Source: Certhia americana
Taxonomy: Eukaryota > Chordata > Aves > Passeriformes > Certhiidae
Length of the DNA stretch: 64,000 nt
Assembly: GCA_018697195.1 (NCBI GenBank)
Contig: CM031872.1
Coordinates: forward strand, 8,108,011 to 8,172,010
Direction: 5' to 3'
Of this stretch, positions 36,340 to 47,789 are shown piece after piece. A program made the position numbers and the translations under genes. Every line of letters starts with the position of its first letter. Position 1 is the stretch's first letter. A model generated the notes under the pieces. It worked only from the letters and a program-made list of their open reading frames with translations, was not told the DNA's origin and made no database searches.

Positions 36340-37105
36340 AGCAGTGCCTGGACAATGACCTGGACAAGCTCGAGCAGTGACCCACAGGAACCTCTCGAGG
36401 TTTCACCAGGCTGAGGGCTGGAGCTGCCCCTGGGTCAGGACAATTCTGGGATCAATCCAGGCTGGGCTGAGCAGAGGGAGCAGCCCTGGGAGAGGGAGCT
36501 GGGGGTGCTGTGGGTGAGAGCTGGACCTGCCCAGCCCTGAGCCCCCAGTGTGGGCAGCAGGGCAGGGGGGATTCTGCCCCTGTGCTCAGGTGAGACCCCA
36601 CCTGCAGAGCTGCCCCAGCCCTGGCACAGCACAGGGAGGAGCTGGAGCTGCTGGAGAGTCCAGAGGAGACACCAGGGGGATCAGAGGGATGGAGCAGCTC
36701 TGCTGGGAGGAAAGGCTGGCACAGCTGGGATTGTTCACCTGGAGAGGAGAAGCTTTGGTGTGACCTCATTGCAGCCTTCCAGAGCCTGAAGGTACAGGAA
36801 AGATGGAGAGAGACAATTGACATGGTCTGGAGAGCCAGGACACAGGGAATGGCTTCCCACTGCCAGAGGGCAGGGCTGGATGGGATATTGGGCAGGAATT
36901 GTTCCCTGGCAGGGTGGGCAGGCCCTGGCACAGGGTGCCCAGAGCAGCTGGGGCTGCCCCTGGATCCCTGGCAGTGTCCCAGGCCAGGCTGGACATTGGG
37001 GCTGGGAGCAGCCTGGGACAGTGGGAGGTGTCCCTGCCCATGGCAGGGGTGGCACTGGATGAGCTTTGAGGTCCCTTCCAACCCAGGCCAGTCTGAGATT
37101 CTGTG
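36340..37105 (+). mobile_element. CR1 LINE 3' fragment (about 770 bp)
   Basis: Sense CR1 with part of the ORF2 end (CTGGACAAGCTCGAGCAGTG) and the 3' UTR up to AGGTCCCTTCCAACCCAGG and a final GAGATTCTGTGG. It is internally deleted and has no intact ORF. Confidence 0.9.
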
Positions 37106-38012
37106 GTGGCCAAGCTGCCAGCTGCAGGGAGCAGGAAGGCACAGGTGGCTTTAACCTCACCACGTCCCTCACTGGAGATTTGTGCTTGGCTGTGCAGAGA
37201 CCGCTCAAAGTTTGCAACTTCCAGCAGTTTCTCCCTCATTTTCTTACACTTTAAAGTACAGGCTTGAGATTTTGGACTCTGATCCTTGTGGGTCCTTTCT
37301 GTTTTGTGGTTCTGCAATATGAAGTTGTGATAAAAGGGACAAGTCCTGGGTAACTTTTCCTGTCCCCAGGCCAGACAGGACCTGGCAGAAGATGAAAAGC
37401 TCTACAAGGAGAGCTCTTCCTTTGCTGCTCCTGAGGGGTGAGGGAGCAGTGCCATGGCTCATTTGCTGTCCTTCCTGCCCATGGGGGTCCTCCAGGAAAC
37501 TTCCCACTGCTCTAGTCTCCTCCTTTGGGAAATCTGAGCTGACGTGAGCCCGTAACACCCACCTGGAAAATTAAACCACATTGTCACTTCATGCTGGCTA
37601 ATCTCATTCCTCCTGCTCCAGAGACAAATCTGGACTGAGGGAAGGCCCGTGGCCCCAGGCAGCAGGGGCTGAAGAAGGAATGAGAGCATGAAAAGGGAAG
37701 AGAGGTGACCCAGCAGGATCCTGGATCACCCTGGGGCTGTGCTGAGTGCCAAGGAGGAGCTGTCGGCTCAGAACTGTGTTTGGACTCCCTCTGTTCCAAG
37801 GATGGAGTCAGGGGCTGTCCTGTCAGGTGGGGACAGGAGAGGGGAGTCAGGAGCCCGGGATGTGCTGCCAAAATGAAGACTCCAGCTCAGCTCTCCCACC
37901 AGTGCTGGGTCCTCCCTCCATCCCTTCTCCGTGGGTCACATTCCTGCCAAAGGAAGACAAAGCTTTGAGGGACCAGCTGCAGACTGTGAATTGTGCAAAT
38001 CTGCCCCGGGCA

Positions 38013-38072
38013 CTTGGAGCTCCTTTTCCCCCTTGGAGCTCCTTTTCCCCCTTGGAGCTCCTTTTCCCCCTG
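38013..38072. repeat. 20-bp tandem repeat, three units
   Basis: CTTGGAGCTCCTTTTCCCCC is repeated three times in a row. Confidence 0.97.
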
Positions 38073-39029
38073 TTCTTCCACCCTTCTCCCAGCTCCTGCT
38101 CCTTGCTGGCTTTTGATGAGCACGTGTGGATTGATTAGGTGGGATTTTAGTAAAAATCATTAGTTAGCTGATTGATTGAATAGTAAACTAAGGTTAAACT
38201 AACAGAGGAGTTAAGATGTGCTGGGGGACTGAAGCCTCATGATCCCACTTTTATCCACACAAAGCTCTTGAGGGAGACACTCCAGTGTGTGCTTAAAGCA
38301 GGGATTGCAGGGGCTGGTTCAGAGCTCCAGAAATGGCAGTTCAACACCTTCATGTGTCCAGAAAATCAGAAAATTTCCAGAGGTGCCAGGAATTACCTTG
38401 GGGAAGGCACCAGTGTGGGTTGTCAGGCTGGTGGCTGCACTTTTTTCTCACCTTCATTTCAAGCTAGACCAGCAGGATGTACGTGGAAATGATTTCTGTG
38501 ATGGTTGGATGACCTTTGCTTTCTGCCTGCCCTGTTCTAGTGATGATATCCAGATTCTTGCTGTCCATGGGATTTTAGCAAAAAGCAGGATCAGTTTTAC
38601 CCTCAGCCCAGGACATCTGGGCTATTTCACCTCAACCCATCCCTGCTCAGTTCTCATTTGGCTTGTGCTTGTCACAGTCACCAAAAGCCTGGGAAAACTT
38701 GAAGAAAGGCAGAGAGAGAAGAGCACATTCGTTTAGAAAAGTGCTGATGTCTGTGGCTTAATCTTGGCTTCTAGAGGAGATTGTGCTGTGGAGAGAGCTG
38801 GAGGATGGTCTCTAGTGTTGAGGACAATAATTTGTGTACCATGACTGGCTGTGGTGCTTGCACATGGAATTTTTCAGGTCCTTTTCAGGATAAGAGAGGC
38901 AGAGAAGCAGCTGAGGAATGATTTGTTGGACAACACTTAGTCCATTGCTGTGATTTCCACTCTCTACTCCCTCCTGGGCTCCTCTGGAAGGCTGAGGGAG
39001 GGCTGTGTGCCTGCCCTGGCTGCCTGTGA

Positions 39030-39221
<192 letters not shown>

Positions 39222-41744
39222 TGAGGTCTGGTGATGGGCTCCAGAATTCATCCAAGCCTGGCAGGGCCCAGCCAGCACTCGGTTTTTGTTGGAATTCTTT
39301 CCGAGCGATTTCACCAAAGTTGTTGCAAAAAGATCTGGGTTTGGTTTAAGCAAAACTAAAGGAGCTGAGCCAATGTTATGGCTGGGATCAAAGCAATTGT
39401 CCTGATACAGGATAACAGAAAAAGTGATCGAGTGCCCAAAGCCTGCAGAGAGGGGAACTGTTCCCTTCCATGAGTAATTTCTGCTGCTTTATCAGCCACT
39501 CTCTGTGCTGGTAAAACCCACCTGAGTGGCATTTTTTATGAGCTACAAAGATCACTTGCACAAAACTCCCCCAGCCCATATTAACGTTGCTTTGGAACTG
39601 AACATTGCTCTTTATTGCAAGGCGTGAGCAACTTTAGCCAGGACTCAGACACATTAATTTAACAGAAAATAGCATTTTTATCAGACTGCAACGATTACCA
39701 ATAACCTTCCTGCCTTATGGAGGAGCTGATATTTATATATTGACATAACCACAGTCAATTCTTTCATGCAGCACTAAGAAAACAGGGGGTAATTTCCTCC
39801 TTGCTTGCTTTTCAATGTCTGAGCCATGTGAAAAGGCCTTTTAAAACAATGATGGGGAGGAAAAGAAGTGCTGATTTCTCAAATGGATTCCTGGGTGCCA
39901 TTTTAGACAGATTGGCTTCATCTTTGCTCTTTGCAACTGAAATGTAAAATAGAAATATCAGCAGTTTATGTGGTGCTTTAAACCCATTATTTCTGGTAGC
40001 ACTGCACAGGATGACAATTGAGGGCCACTTGTGTTGTTAGACTTTTATTCACTGTGACTGTTCAGCAGCAGCTCAGGCAGCCACTCTTCATTCTGTGCTT
40101 CTGGAGGAATCAGAAAATAAAGGATTCCCTTTCCTTTCCATTTAGAATTTGTCTTCTCATTAGTTCACAGCTTTTGTGCAGCCTCAAACTCAGATTAATT
40201 CCAGTGGCTGGAGCAGGGTTCTCTGGGCTTCTCCCTTTCTCATCCTGTCTTGCTTTTAAGGCTCTTGGTGAGTTTTGGTCTCTAAATCCTGCTCTCCATC
40301 AATAAACCAGAGCTGAGAATTCCCCCGCAGGGTTGAGGGTGGCTTTGTGTCACTATGGGGCCTGCTCTGCCCATCACCAGCTGAACTTGTGAGAAACCTG
40401 GGATGAAGAAATTCCAAAATGTACAGTCAACCTCTGCTCCAGTTCCCATCCCTGTGGGAATTCCTGGCTCTTCCATTTCTTTGTTGCTAGGGCCGAATAA
40501 ATGCCCCACCAATCCTGAGTGAAACTGCTGGAAAATGCACATTTTTTAGCCTAATAAAACACGATCCAGAAGGTTTTGTGGAACAGGGAAGTGCCTGCAA
40601 AAGAGCTGAATCAGGGAATGTTAAAAATACTCTGGAAAGGCATTGTTGAGAATACAATAGGAATATAGAAGAGCCTCCTAGTACAGCTGAATAATAACAG
40701 TAATTAAAATCAGCTTAGCAGTGTTAATAAAATCTTGAATAAAAATGCAGCGTGAAGGCAAAGCAGAGCAGAGAATCCAGGCTTTAGGACTGAGGCACTG
40801 AAAATTGGGATTGTGCCGTCGATGGGGATTTCCCAGGTCTGTTCTAGGGATGGCAGCTCTGAAATGATCTGGAATTCCTTCTCATGGTTCAGAGGGGGGA
40901 GATGCAGCCAGAGGGGATGGACAGAAGTGGACAGAAATCCCTTGCAGCAGCCCCAGGCTGGAGATGTTTGCATAAAGGGAAGAGCAAAAGCTCCTGGGAT
41001 TCTGCTCCAGTGGAATTCTGGAGGATTTGGTCATTATTCCTGGGGATATCTAGTTGTTTTTAAATCCTTCTGCCAGCCTTGACCTCGTTGGCTCTTGGAG
41101 CAAAGAGTGCCACGTGTTAACACTCAGTTTGATTTTAAAAAGTAGACCAACCCCACCGAGCTGTGTCCTGCCCTCAATTTAAATCCACTGCCTTTCTGCA
41201 GCGAGAGGAAGAATTCAGGAGGGTTTTAATTACTTTTCTTTCTCTAATCTCCCTCTACCTTGTTTCATCTTATTTTTTCCTGCTCTAGAGCAGCCAGAAC
41301 CAATCAGTCCAATCCCCTCTCTTCCCCTGGAAGCCTCACCAGGTTTCCAGTATTTCTAATATCTACCCTGAGCATTTGGTTTGTTTGCTTTTTTCCCCCT
41401 CATTTATTTTTGTTGCAAGGCAGGAAGAGTGGAAAGCTGAATTCCAGTGCTTCATAAAATGATGTCTTAATCCTTAGATGGTTTTTGCTCTGTAATATTT
41501 TACATATTCTGTGTAGTTGCTGAGGCTGGACAGGAGGTGCCCTTATTCTTCTTAGTGCTCAGTTTTACCTCAAGGGTTGTTCTAGCACCAAAGGAAGCGT
41601 GAATGACTCAAATCACTCCTTTGTCTGTGCCCTACCTCCCCTCAGTCAATAACAACTTTAATTTAACATCGTGGTTATTGCTCATTCACCACTCTGAAGT
41701 GTCTTTAATGTTTCTCATTAGGTAATGTCTGTAATTTGAATTAT

Positions 41745-41935
41745 CACAGAATCCCAGACTGGTTTGGGGTGGAAGCCTCATCCAGTCTGGCCTTGGGCAC
41801 TGCCAGGGATCCAGGGGCAGCCCCAGCTGCTCTGGGCACCCTGTGCCAGGGCCTGCCCACCCTCCCAGAGAACAATTCCTGCCCAAAGTCCCACCCAGCC
41901 CTGCCCTCCTTCGGTTTGAAGGCAGCTGTGCTTTC
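41745..41935 (-). mobile_element. CR1 LINE 3' fragment
   Basis: ATCACAGAATCCCAGACTGG then TGCCAGGGATCCAGGGGCAG and CTGTGCCAGGGCCTGCCCAC. Antisense CR1 with a short internal deletion near its start. Confidence 0.9.
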
Positions 41936-42626
41936 CAGAGGAATTAAACCATGGGGAAGCCAAGCGATGAATCCATGCAAATGATTTTGCCCCTGCTGCT
42001 TCCTCCACTAAACTCCTCAGAACTGCAGGAACTCCAAGGCTGGAATTTTTGGAGAACAGGGAACTACAAGTTCTCCACACAGAGTAAAGAGCTTATAAGC
42101 CCACAAATATTCTTTTGAAGATGTTTGTCTTATCTTACAAGGACATGAATCATTTGGATAACACTTTGCTCAGAGACTCAAAGTCTTCCCGTTCAGGGCT
42201 AATCAAGTTTCATGGCTTTTGCATTTTAATTCTTTCCAAACCCACCTTTTTCACACAAAACTGGAGTGCTTCTGTTCTCCTGGAGTGCCAGGCTTTGGGC
42301 ATGGTTTCACCTCCCTCGCCCAGCCCTCTGTAACTTCAAGGCCATCCCTTGGCATGACAGAGCTTTCTGAACTGCAGGTTTCAGCTTTCTTTAGAAGAAG
42401 AGAGCCCTGAACCCCTGGGCAGAGGTGGGAACAGACACCTCCAGCAATGAACCCTGGGTGAGGTGCCAAGGCAGGGGAATTGCCACGAAGGCAAAACAGA
42501 GCTCCTTGGGAGAGTGTGGCAGCCACTTCTGAGAGCTGCATTTTTATCAACTTCTTCTATTTACCCAGCCAGAAATTAAATCCATTTAGTCTTTGTTTTA
42601 ACTCATCTCTATTGCCCGTTGAACGT

Positions 42627-42709
42627 GAGTTATTTCCAGTAGTCTGCCGCTCCTTTGAGCCCCCAATGAGTTTTTTCCAGTTATCTGGTGTTCCTTTGAG
42701 CCCCCAATG
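42627..42709. repeat. 39-bp tandem duplication
   Basis: TCCTTTGAGCCCCCAATG appears twice, each preceded by GAGTT and TTTCCAG, at a 39-base period. Confidence 0.85.
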
Positions 42710-44917
42710 TCCTCTATCCCCACACCAAAGACAAGGAGAAGGAGCACCACTTTCTCAGCTGCTTTGCCTTTATTTCCAGCCCAATCATACCCAGCACTTA
42801 ATGGCCAAAAATTCCTCTTGCTGCCCAGACCAGCTCTGATTCCCTGGCAAGGCCCCTGAGCCTTCATTTGGAGGCTCAGAATTGCTGCCCTGATCCCATT
42901 TCTCTGCTGAACATTTCTCCTAATGCAGAGGCTCCGTTTTGGAGGGGTTCAGGTGCCCAATTATTTCCTTCCAGGCTCTGGTAGCGATGACTAAAGGCAA
43001 AGCAGCTCCTGAGCCTCTCTTCAGGATGCTGGCTAGTTAAAAACCCCTCCTAGAAGTGCTCAGTGAGCTGCTGAGCTCCCTTTTTAGCCTTAGAAGCCTC
43101 CTGGGGTAGCTGTGGTCCTTTGGATTCCCAGGGGACACAAAGCAGACAGGAATAATTATCAAGGGAGAGAACCTGGGAGCACTGCAGGAGGAGAGTGAGG
43201 CTTGAGGGAGTTTCAGAGGTGAAAGAGGGTTGGGTTATTTTAAAGGAACAGTAAAACTGAGCCTGGCTGTGATTATGGAGGGAAATTTGTTTGGGCACCA
43301 ATTTAGGACCCTGAATCTGGGGCAAAGGTTTGCAGAATTGTCTTGCAAGAGTAATTTGTAAGGGAGAATCCAGTGCAGCAGCTTTCGGGAAGGGTCTCCC
43401 TGCCTAACCCATCCCTTCCTTGTGTTTCAGGGCAGTCAGACTGGAAAGAATTTCCATTTCATTCCTCCCATATTTTAGCCCCTGACCATCAGTACAGCTT
43501 TCCCTGGGGAGAACTTCAGAAGAACCCTTTGGTCTAAGGTGCTGGTTGGTCAGAGAAGTCTCTTGAACTGTCTAAAAAGCCCATTTCACTCTTCTGACCT
43601 GTCTTAAGAAGACTTGAAAACCACCTGAATTGTAGGTGGGAATTGCAGGCACAACTTGTGGGGTTTTGGAAGGCCTTTATACCTTTCAAAGTGCAGCTCT
43701 GAGCTCTTCTGACTTTTTAAAGCCTCTCAGTTCTCCTTTCTTTCACATCTCTGGTGCATTACTTTGCACTTTTGTATTTCCTTCCCCTCTGCTTGGGTTT
43801 CCAGCCTTCCTCAGTCCTTGGTATTATTTTTCAGCCTTCTCAATTTGCTGTCTTATTAAAGTATCATTCCCTCTCTCTCCCAGATGATTAATAAAAGGAT
43901 TATATAAGGCTTGTGTGGCTTATATAGGCTTATATAAGGCTGATCCCTCTGGTATCCTTCTAGACAGCTCTTAGCTACACACTTTGATGTTTGGTTTGTT
44001 TGTATTTATTTTTCTGAAGTTACTCTTCCATCTAGACTGGCTTAAACAGACTGTAAAGCAAAATTTGGTGGGATTGTGGTGTGAGATGTTTTAGTAAGAG
44101 CCCAAATCACATCGATGGAATTACAGACATGTGAATTTGCCATTTATAAGAACAGAAGGAAGTGTGGAGTTCACCAGCTGCCAACTAAGTATTTTGTTTG
44201 CTTTGGGTTGTCCTTTAGCAGATCCCCACATCAATTTCCAGCAGCAAACTAAAAATCTGTGGTTCTGAGTGCAGTCTCAAGTACTGGCACAGCGCTGCAA
44301 GCTACCCTGGGGGGTGGCAGTGCCCCCAGGAGACCTCAGGAAACTGGGTTGTCTTTCAACAGATAAAAATTATTCCATTTTGGGAGGTTGGTTTTTAGTG
44401 TTTCCTGATTTTTTTTGTTTTAATTTAGGAAAGTGCAAGGTTGTATTTTGGAGATGAGTTGCAGAGGAATGGAAGGGTAGTATTGCAATCACTGTGCCAG
44501 GCAGAGCTCCCCCACGGAAAACTCACTGTGGAGTTTATTTGGACAAAGATTTGATGTGATGGCTCTGCGGTGACAGTGTGTGGCCCTGCTGCTCTCACCC
44601 TGTGCCACCACTCTGCTCCCCATGGCTGAATCCTGATTTTTTGGAGACAAAGGAGCAGCGATAGATGTGGAGCATCTTTCTCAAACTGTCTCCAGAGTGG
44701 ATGGGCACGAGGGACCTTCCTGGGGGTTGTGGGGACTTGTGGGGCTGCCTGGTCTGGAGGAAGGCCCTTGGTGCCCAGAGGTGCCCTCGGGATGGGAGAA
44801 CCTGGAGTGGAGGGGTTGTGAGCAGGGATCTCCCGGAGAAAGTGCTTTGTTAGGAATCCTCCCCCTGTGCGAGAGGGACACATCCCTGAGCCACGGATCC
44901 CTCTGCAGATTCTGTCC

Positions 44918-44960
44918 GGGGTGGGTTGGGTGGCACTGGGGTGGGTTGGGTGGCAGTGGG
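44918..44960 (+). repeat. G-rich direct repeat, possible G-quadruplex
   Basis: GGGGTGGGTTGGGTGGCACT is followed by a second copy ending in CAGTGGG. Four runs of three or more G with loops of 1, 2 and 7 bases meet the usual quadruplex pattern. The run ends 77 bases upstream of exon 9. Confidence 0.85.
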
Positions 44961-45037
44961 ACAGGTGCCGGTGCTCCGGTGTCGGAGCAGGGCTGTGAGC
45001 ATCCTGAGGCTGACCCTGGCCGATTTTCCTTTTGCAG

Positions 45038-45094
45038 AGGAGGTCATGCTGGCCGAGGAGGACAAGAACGCGGAAGAGAAGTCCCCTCTGGACG
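45038..45094 (+). CDS. CACNA1B: CACNA1B exon 9: I-II linker after the AID
   Basis: This 57-bp exon encodes EEVMLAEEDKNAEEKSPLD, an acidic stretch of the I-II linker directly after the AID. The acceptor is TTTTGCAG and the donor is GACG|GTAGGT. The donor is the weakest looking of the six because of GTAGGT rather than GTAAGT or GTGAGT. The sequence is close to mammalian Cav2.2, which as I recall has Arg where Lys10 stands here. It differs clearly from the corresponding alpha-1A and alpha-1E segments, and this is one of the main reasons for naming the gene CACNA1B. The exon leaves a single base (g), so the next coding exon must supply two bases. Both exon 10 and the candidate cassette exon at 45736-45810 do so. 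A G-rich run lies about 80 bp upstream of the acceptor. Confidence 0.96.
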
Positions 45095-47699
45095 GTAGGT
45101 GGCTTTGCTGGGCATTATCCTCCTGTACCACGGGAGAGGTTCCACTGCTGTCACTGCCACGCCTTCCTCCCGAGCAGGAGGATCCTCCCGCATGCACCCG
45201 GCACAAATCCGGCCACAGAGCCCCTTCTCCCGGGGCTTCTCCGGGCTGCAGGTGGCTGAGGAGCAGTTATGGGACACCCCACACCGCCCCGGGATGGGGA
45301 TGTGCCCTCGGGGTCGGTGCCCACGCCCTGCCGAGGGTGGCTGGCTGTGTGTGCAGGGGGTAGAGGCTGCCAGGAGGATGGAGAAGAAGCGAATGCGCTG
45401 ACCGAGAGGAGGCAGGGCTCCGAACGGATTTGACCAAGGGACTGAGCCCCCTGTTAGCCGTAAGCAGTAAGACATAACAGGGTGTGGTGATCCTTCCTTC
45501 CGACGTGCGAGCCCAGCGTGGCAGGACGGCCGGAGGAGCCGAGCAGCGAGGCCACGGGGATGCTCCCCCTGTGCCTCCAGCCCCGACAGCTCTTAGGATG
45601 CGCCAGCCACTCAAAGCTCAGTTAAAGATTCTTCCCTCTCCCTTTTCTGACCATCTTTCGTCCTCCCATGTCTCCTCCTTTCCCCTCCCCTCCCTCCCCC
45701 CCCCTCTTTTTTTTTCTCCTCCCATTCACTGTCAGGGAGGGCCGCCTCGGAAGGGCCGATTCCTCAAGGCACGGCGCCGGCAGAGACTGGCAGCGGCAGC
45801 AGCTACAACAGTGAGTGGATTGCAAATCACCAGGGGCTTAGGTGGCACAACAGGGGCAGCTTCCCCCCAGCGCCGCCGTGCCCAGGTCACCGGTGACAGT
45901 CCCCAGGTGGTTTTGCGCCTGCCTCCGAGCCGTGCGGCTCTCGGGAGCATCAGGTGCCGCTGCCAGCCCGGTGACCTGAGCCGGGCAGCGTTTGGGGCTG
46001 GAAGAGCTGGGGCTGCAGCAGGTCAGGGTGAGGTGTGCGTGGCCAGGCCTCGTGTGCTTGAGGGGTGTGTGTGAGCTGGGGAAGCCCGTCCGGCACCTGG
46101 GTGCAGCCAGGGCTGGCAGCCTCAGCTGGAGGTTGTGACTGGAGGAGCGCTCGGAGAGGTTGAGTGCTGTGAGAAACTCGAGGTGGGTGCAAGGCACGGC
46201 GTAAAGACCCAGAGATGCTCAGGCTCCTCTTATCCTAAAGCTAAAGGAGCCCGAGAAAATCCCCAGCCTTGGAGCAACTGGTGTGGAGCAGCCCACGTCA
46301 CGGTGGGAAATTCCGAGTCCCCAAAACACAGGGACTGTGGCATCCAGGGTGCCTGGAGAGATGGCACAACCTCACTGCCAAACACACGGAGGAGTTTTCT
46401 GGGGGAGAAGATAAAAAGCTGCTCAATTCATGCCAGGGAGTGTTGGAAAAATTTAATCCCCGTGCTGGTTGCCTTCCAGCGCTGAGGATGGCCGTGGCCA
46501 TGCTGCAGTGTGCTGGGACAGACACAGCCTGAGGGACCCCGAGGCTGGTGGTGCTGGGACTGAGGAGTCAGCCTAGAGCTGGGGGGGACAGCAAGGAGCA
46601 CGAAGGGTTATTGGCAAAACAATGGATCCAGATCACAGGTTCAGAGCATCCTCCCCTCTCCGAGCCTCTCGAACGCTCTGGGTGTTCCCTTGAAGTGACT
46701 CAAGCACAACCCTTAGGAGGAGGAAGCGCATCCACGTCTCTGTCCGAGCAGGGCAATCCGTGTAGGGTGAGGGGATGTTGTGGAGGAGCCTCCCCGGGGC
46801 AGTCTCTGCAGCGTGAGTGGCTTTGCTGTGTGTGCCCACGGACCAGTCTGTATCACCACACCGTGGGGTGTCTTACTGCTGATAGAAAGTGCTGCTTAGT
46901 TACTGTATGTCTCGAAGCTGTCACCAAACTGTACCAACGTGATTTTTTTTTTTCTGCCACTTCTCAAGGTTCTGCAGGTAGGTGGTCCTGGGAGCAGTGT
47001 CCTCAGTGCTCCTGCCTCACCCCCTCCTCCGTGCTCTGGGTGGACAGAGCTCTCATTCCCTGTTGGAGTAAATGTAGTGATGTTTGCCCTACCTGCCAAA
47101 AGCTGCTTTTGGAGGAAAAAATACGTGTTTTCAAGGAATTCTGACATCCCCAGAGGGCAGGGATTGCACACCGGGTGCTGCTGAGAGGCTGCTCACTGAT
47201 GCGTGGCCGCTTTTTCCACGCAGCATTTCTGCTCCTTGAGGCATGGCTGGGTGGTAAACGGAGCTCTGTAAATGCTGACTCCTTCACGGTGCCCACTGCA
47301 AGCAGCACTGCTGGTTTCAGGGATGGCAGCACTCATCTCCCAGCCCCGTGGGGCTCAGGAAGCTCCAGTGTCCCTGCCCAGCCTTTGTGCTGTGCTGAAA
47401 GGCCCAGCAGCTGCAGTGACCCCCCCACCCTCCTGCATCTGCTGCATGAAGTGAAACGTGCAGAGCTGTGCCTGGCAAACCTTCAAGAGCTGGAAGGGCA
47501 AAGATGAGAAGCCCCCTGGCACTGAGGCGTGCAGAGGCCCTGCAAGGTTGTGGGTTGTCCGGTTTGCTCCAGGGTACCCTGGTGGGAGAGCTTTAAGCTG
47601 GCATTGGGAAGGAAATGCTGGCCCCGGAGAGTGAAGGGAGGGGGAAAGAGAATCCACTCTGCATCCTCACAGGGCATTTTCTCTTTAATTTGCACGCAG
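45095..47699 (+). other. CACNA1B: CACNA1B intron 9
   Basis: This 2.6-kb intron contains the candidate cassette exon at 45736-45810. Its first half (about 45100-46200) has many more CG dinucleotides than the neighbouring introns, so it may be an intragenic CpG island. No interspersed repeat is obvious in it, which is unusual for this window. Confidence 0.9.
45736..45810 (+). CDS. CACNA1B: Candidate cassette exon between exons 9 and 10 (25-residue linker insert)
   Basis: This is a predicted alternative exon, inferred from sequence only. A pyrimidine tract of about 80 bases ends in CACTGTCAG at 45735. Then come 75 bases without a stop in the gene's frame and a strong donor, ACA|GTGAGT. Entered after exon 9 it reads G-RAASEGPIPQGTAPAETG-SGSSYN and leaves one base, which turns the first Val codon of exon 10 into Met. 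The length is a multiple of three, so inclusion would not shift the frame. There is no AG from 45629 to 45733, and a branch-point-like CTGAC sits at 45647-45651. A branch point that distant is typical of regulated exons, and C/T-rich motifs suitable for PTB-type repressors fill the tract. The insert would be Gly/Ser/Pro/Ala-rich and flexible, placed between the AID and domain II. A 25-residue insert at the equivalent place is known in Cav1.2 (exon 9*), but I see no sequence likeness to claim. It could also be a fortuitous exon-like stretch. Confidence 0.6.
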
Positions 47700-47789
47700 T
47701 GTTGAAAAGAGCCGCAATAAAGAAGAGCAAAAATGACCTGATTCATGCAGAAGAAGGTGAGGACCATTTCACAGACATTTGCTCCGTTG
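47700..47789 (+). CDS. CACNA1B: CACNA1B exon 10: distal I-II linker
   Basis: This 90-bp exon encodes the basic-then-acidic middle of the I-II linker: VLKRAAIKKSKNDLIHAEEG, followed by EDHFTDICSV. The acceptor is TGCACGCAG and the donor is TTG|GTGAGT. It enters with two bases (tg) and leaves one (g). The IHAEEGED stretch is characteristic of alpha-1B; as I recall, alpha-1A has LNPEEAED and alpha-1E is more divergent here. In mammalian Cav2.2 this segment holds two reported protein kinase C target sites, Thr422 and Ser425. Here the Thr position is Ile (codon ATA at 47717-47719), while the Ser is kept (AGC at 47726-47728). Cytosolic, regulatory part of the channel. Confidence 0.96.

Noticed and set aside
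45484..46074. A 196-residue plus-strand ORF over the cassette exon region
   Set aside because: It is in a different frame from the one set by exon 9 and covers the pyrimidine tract; the exon reading in the gene frame is the supported one.
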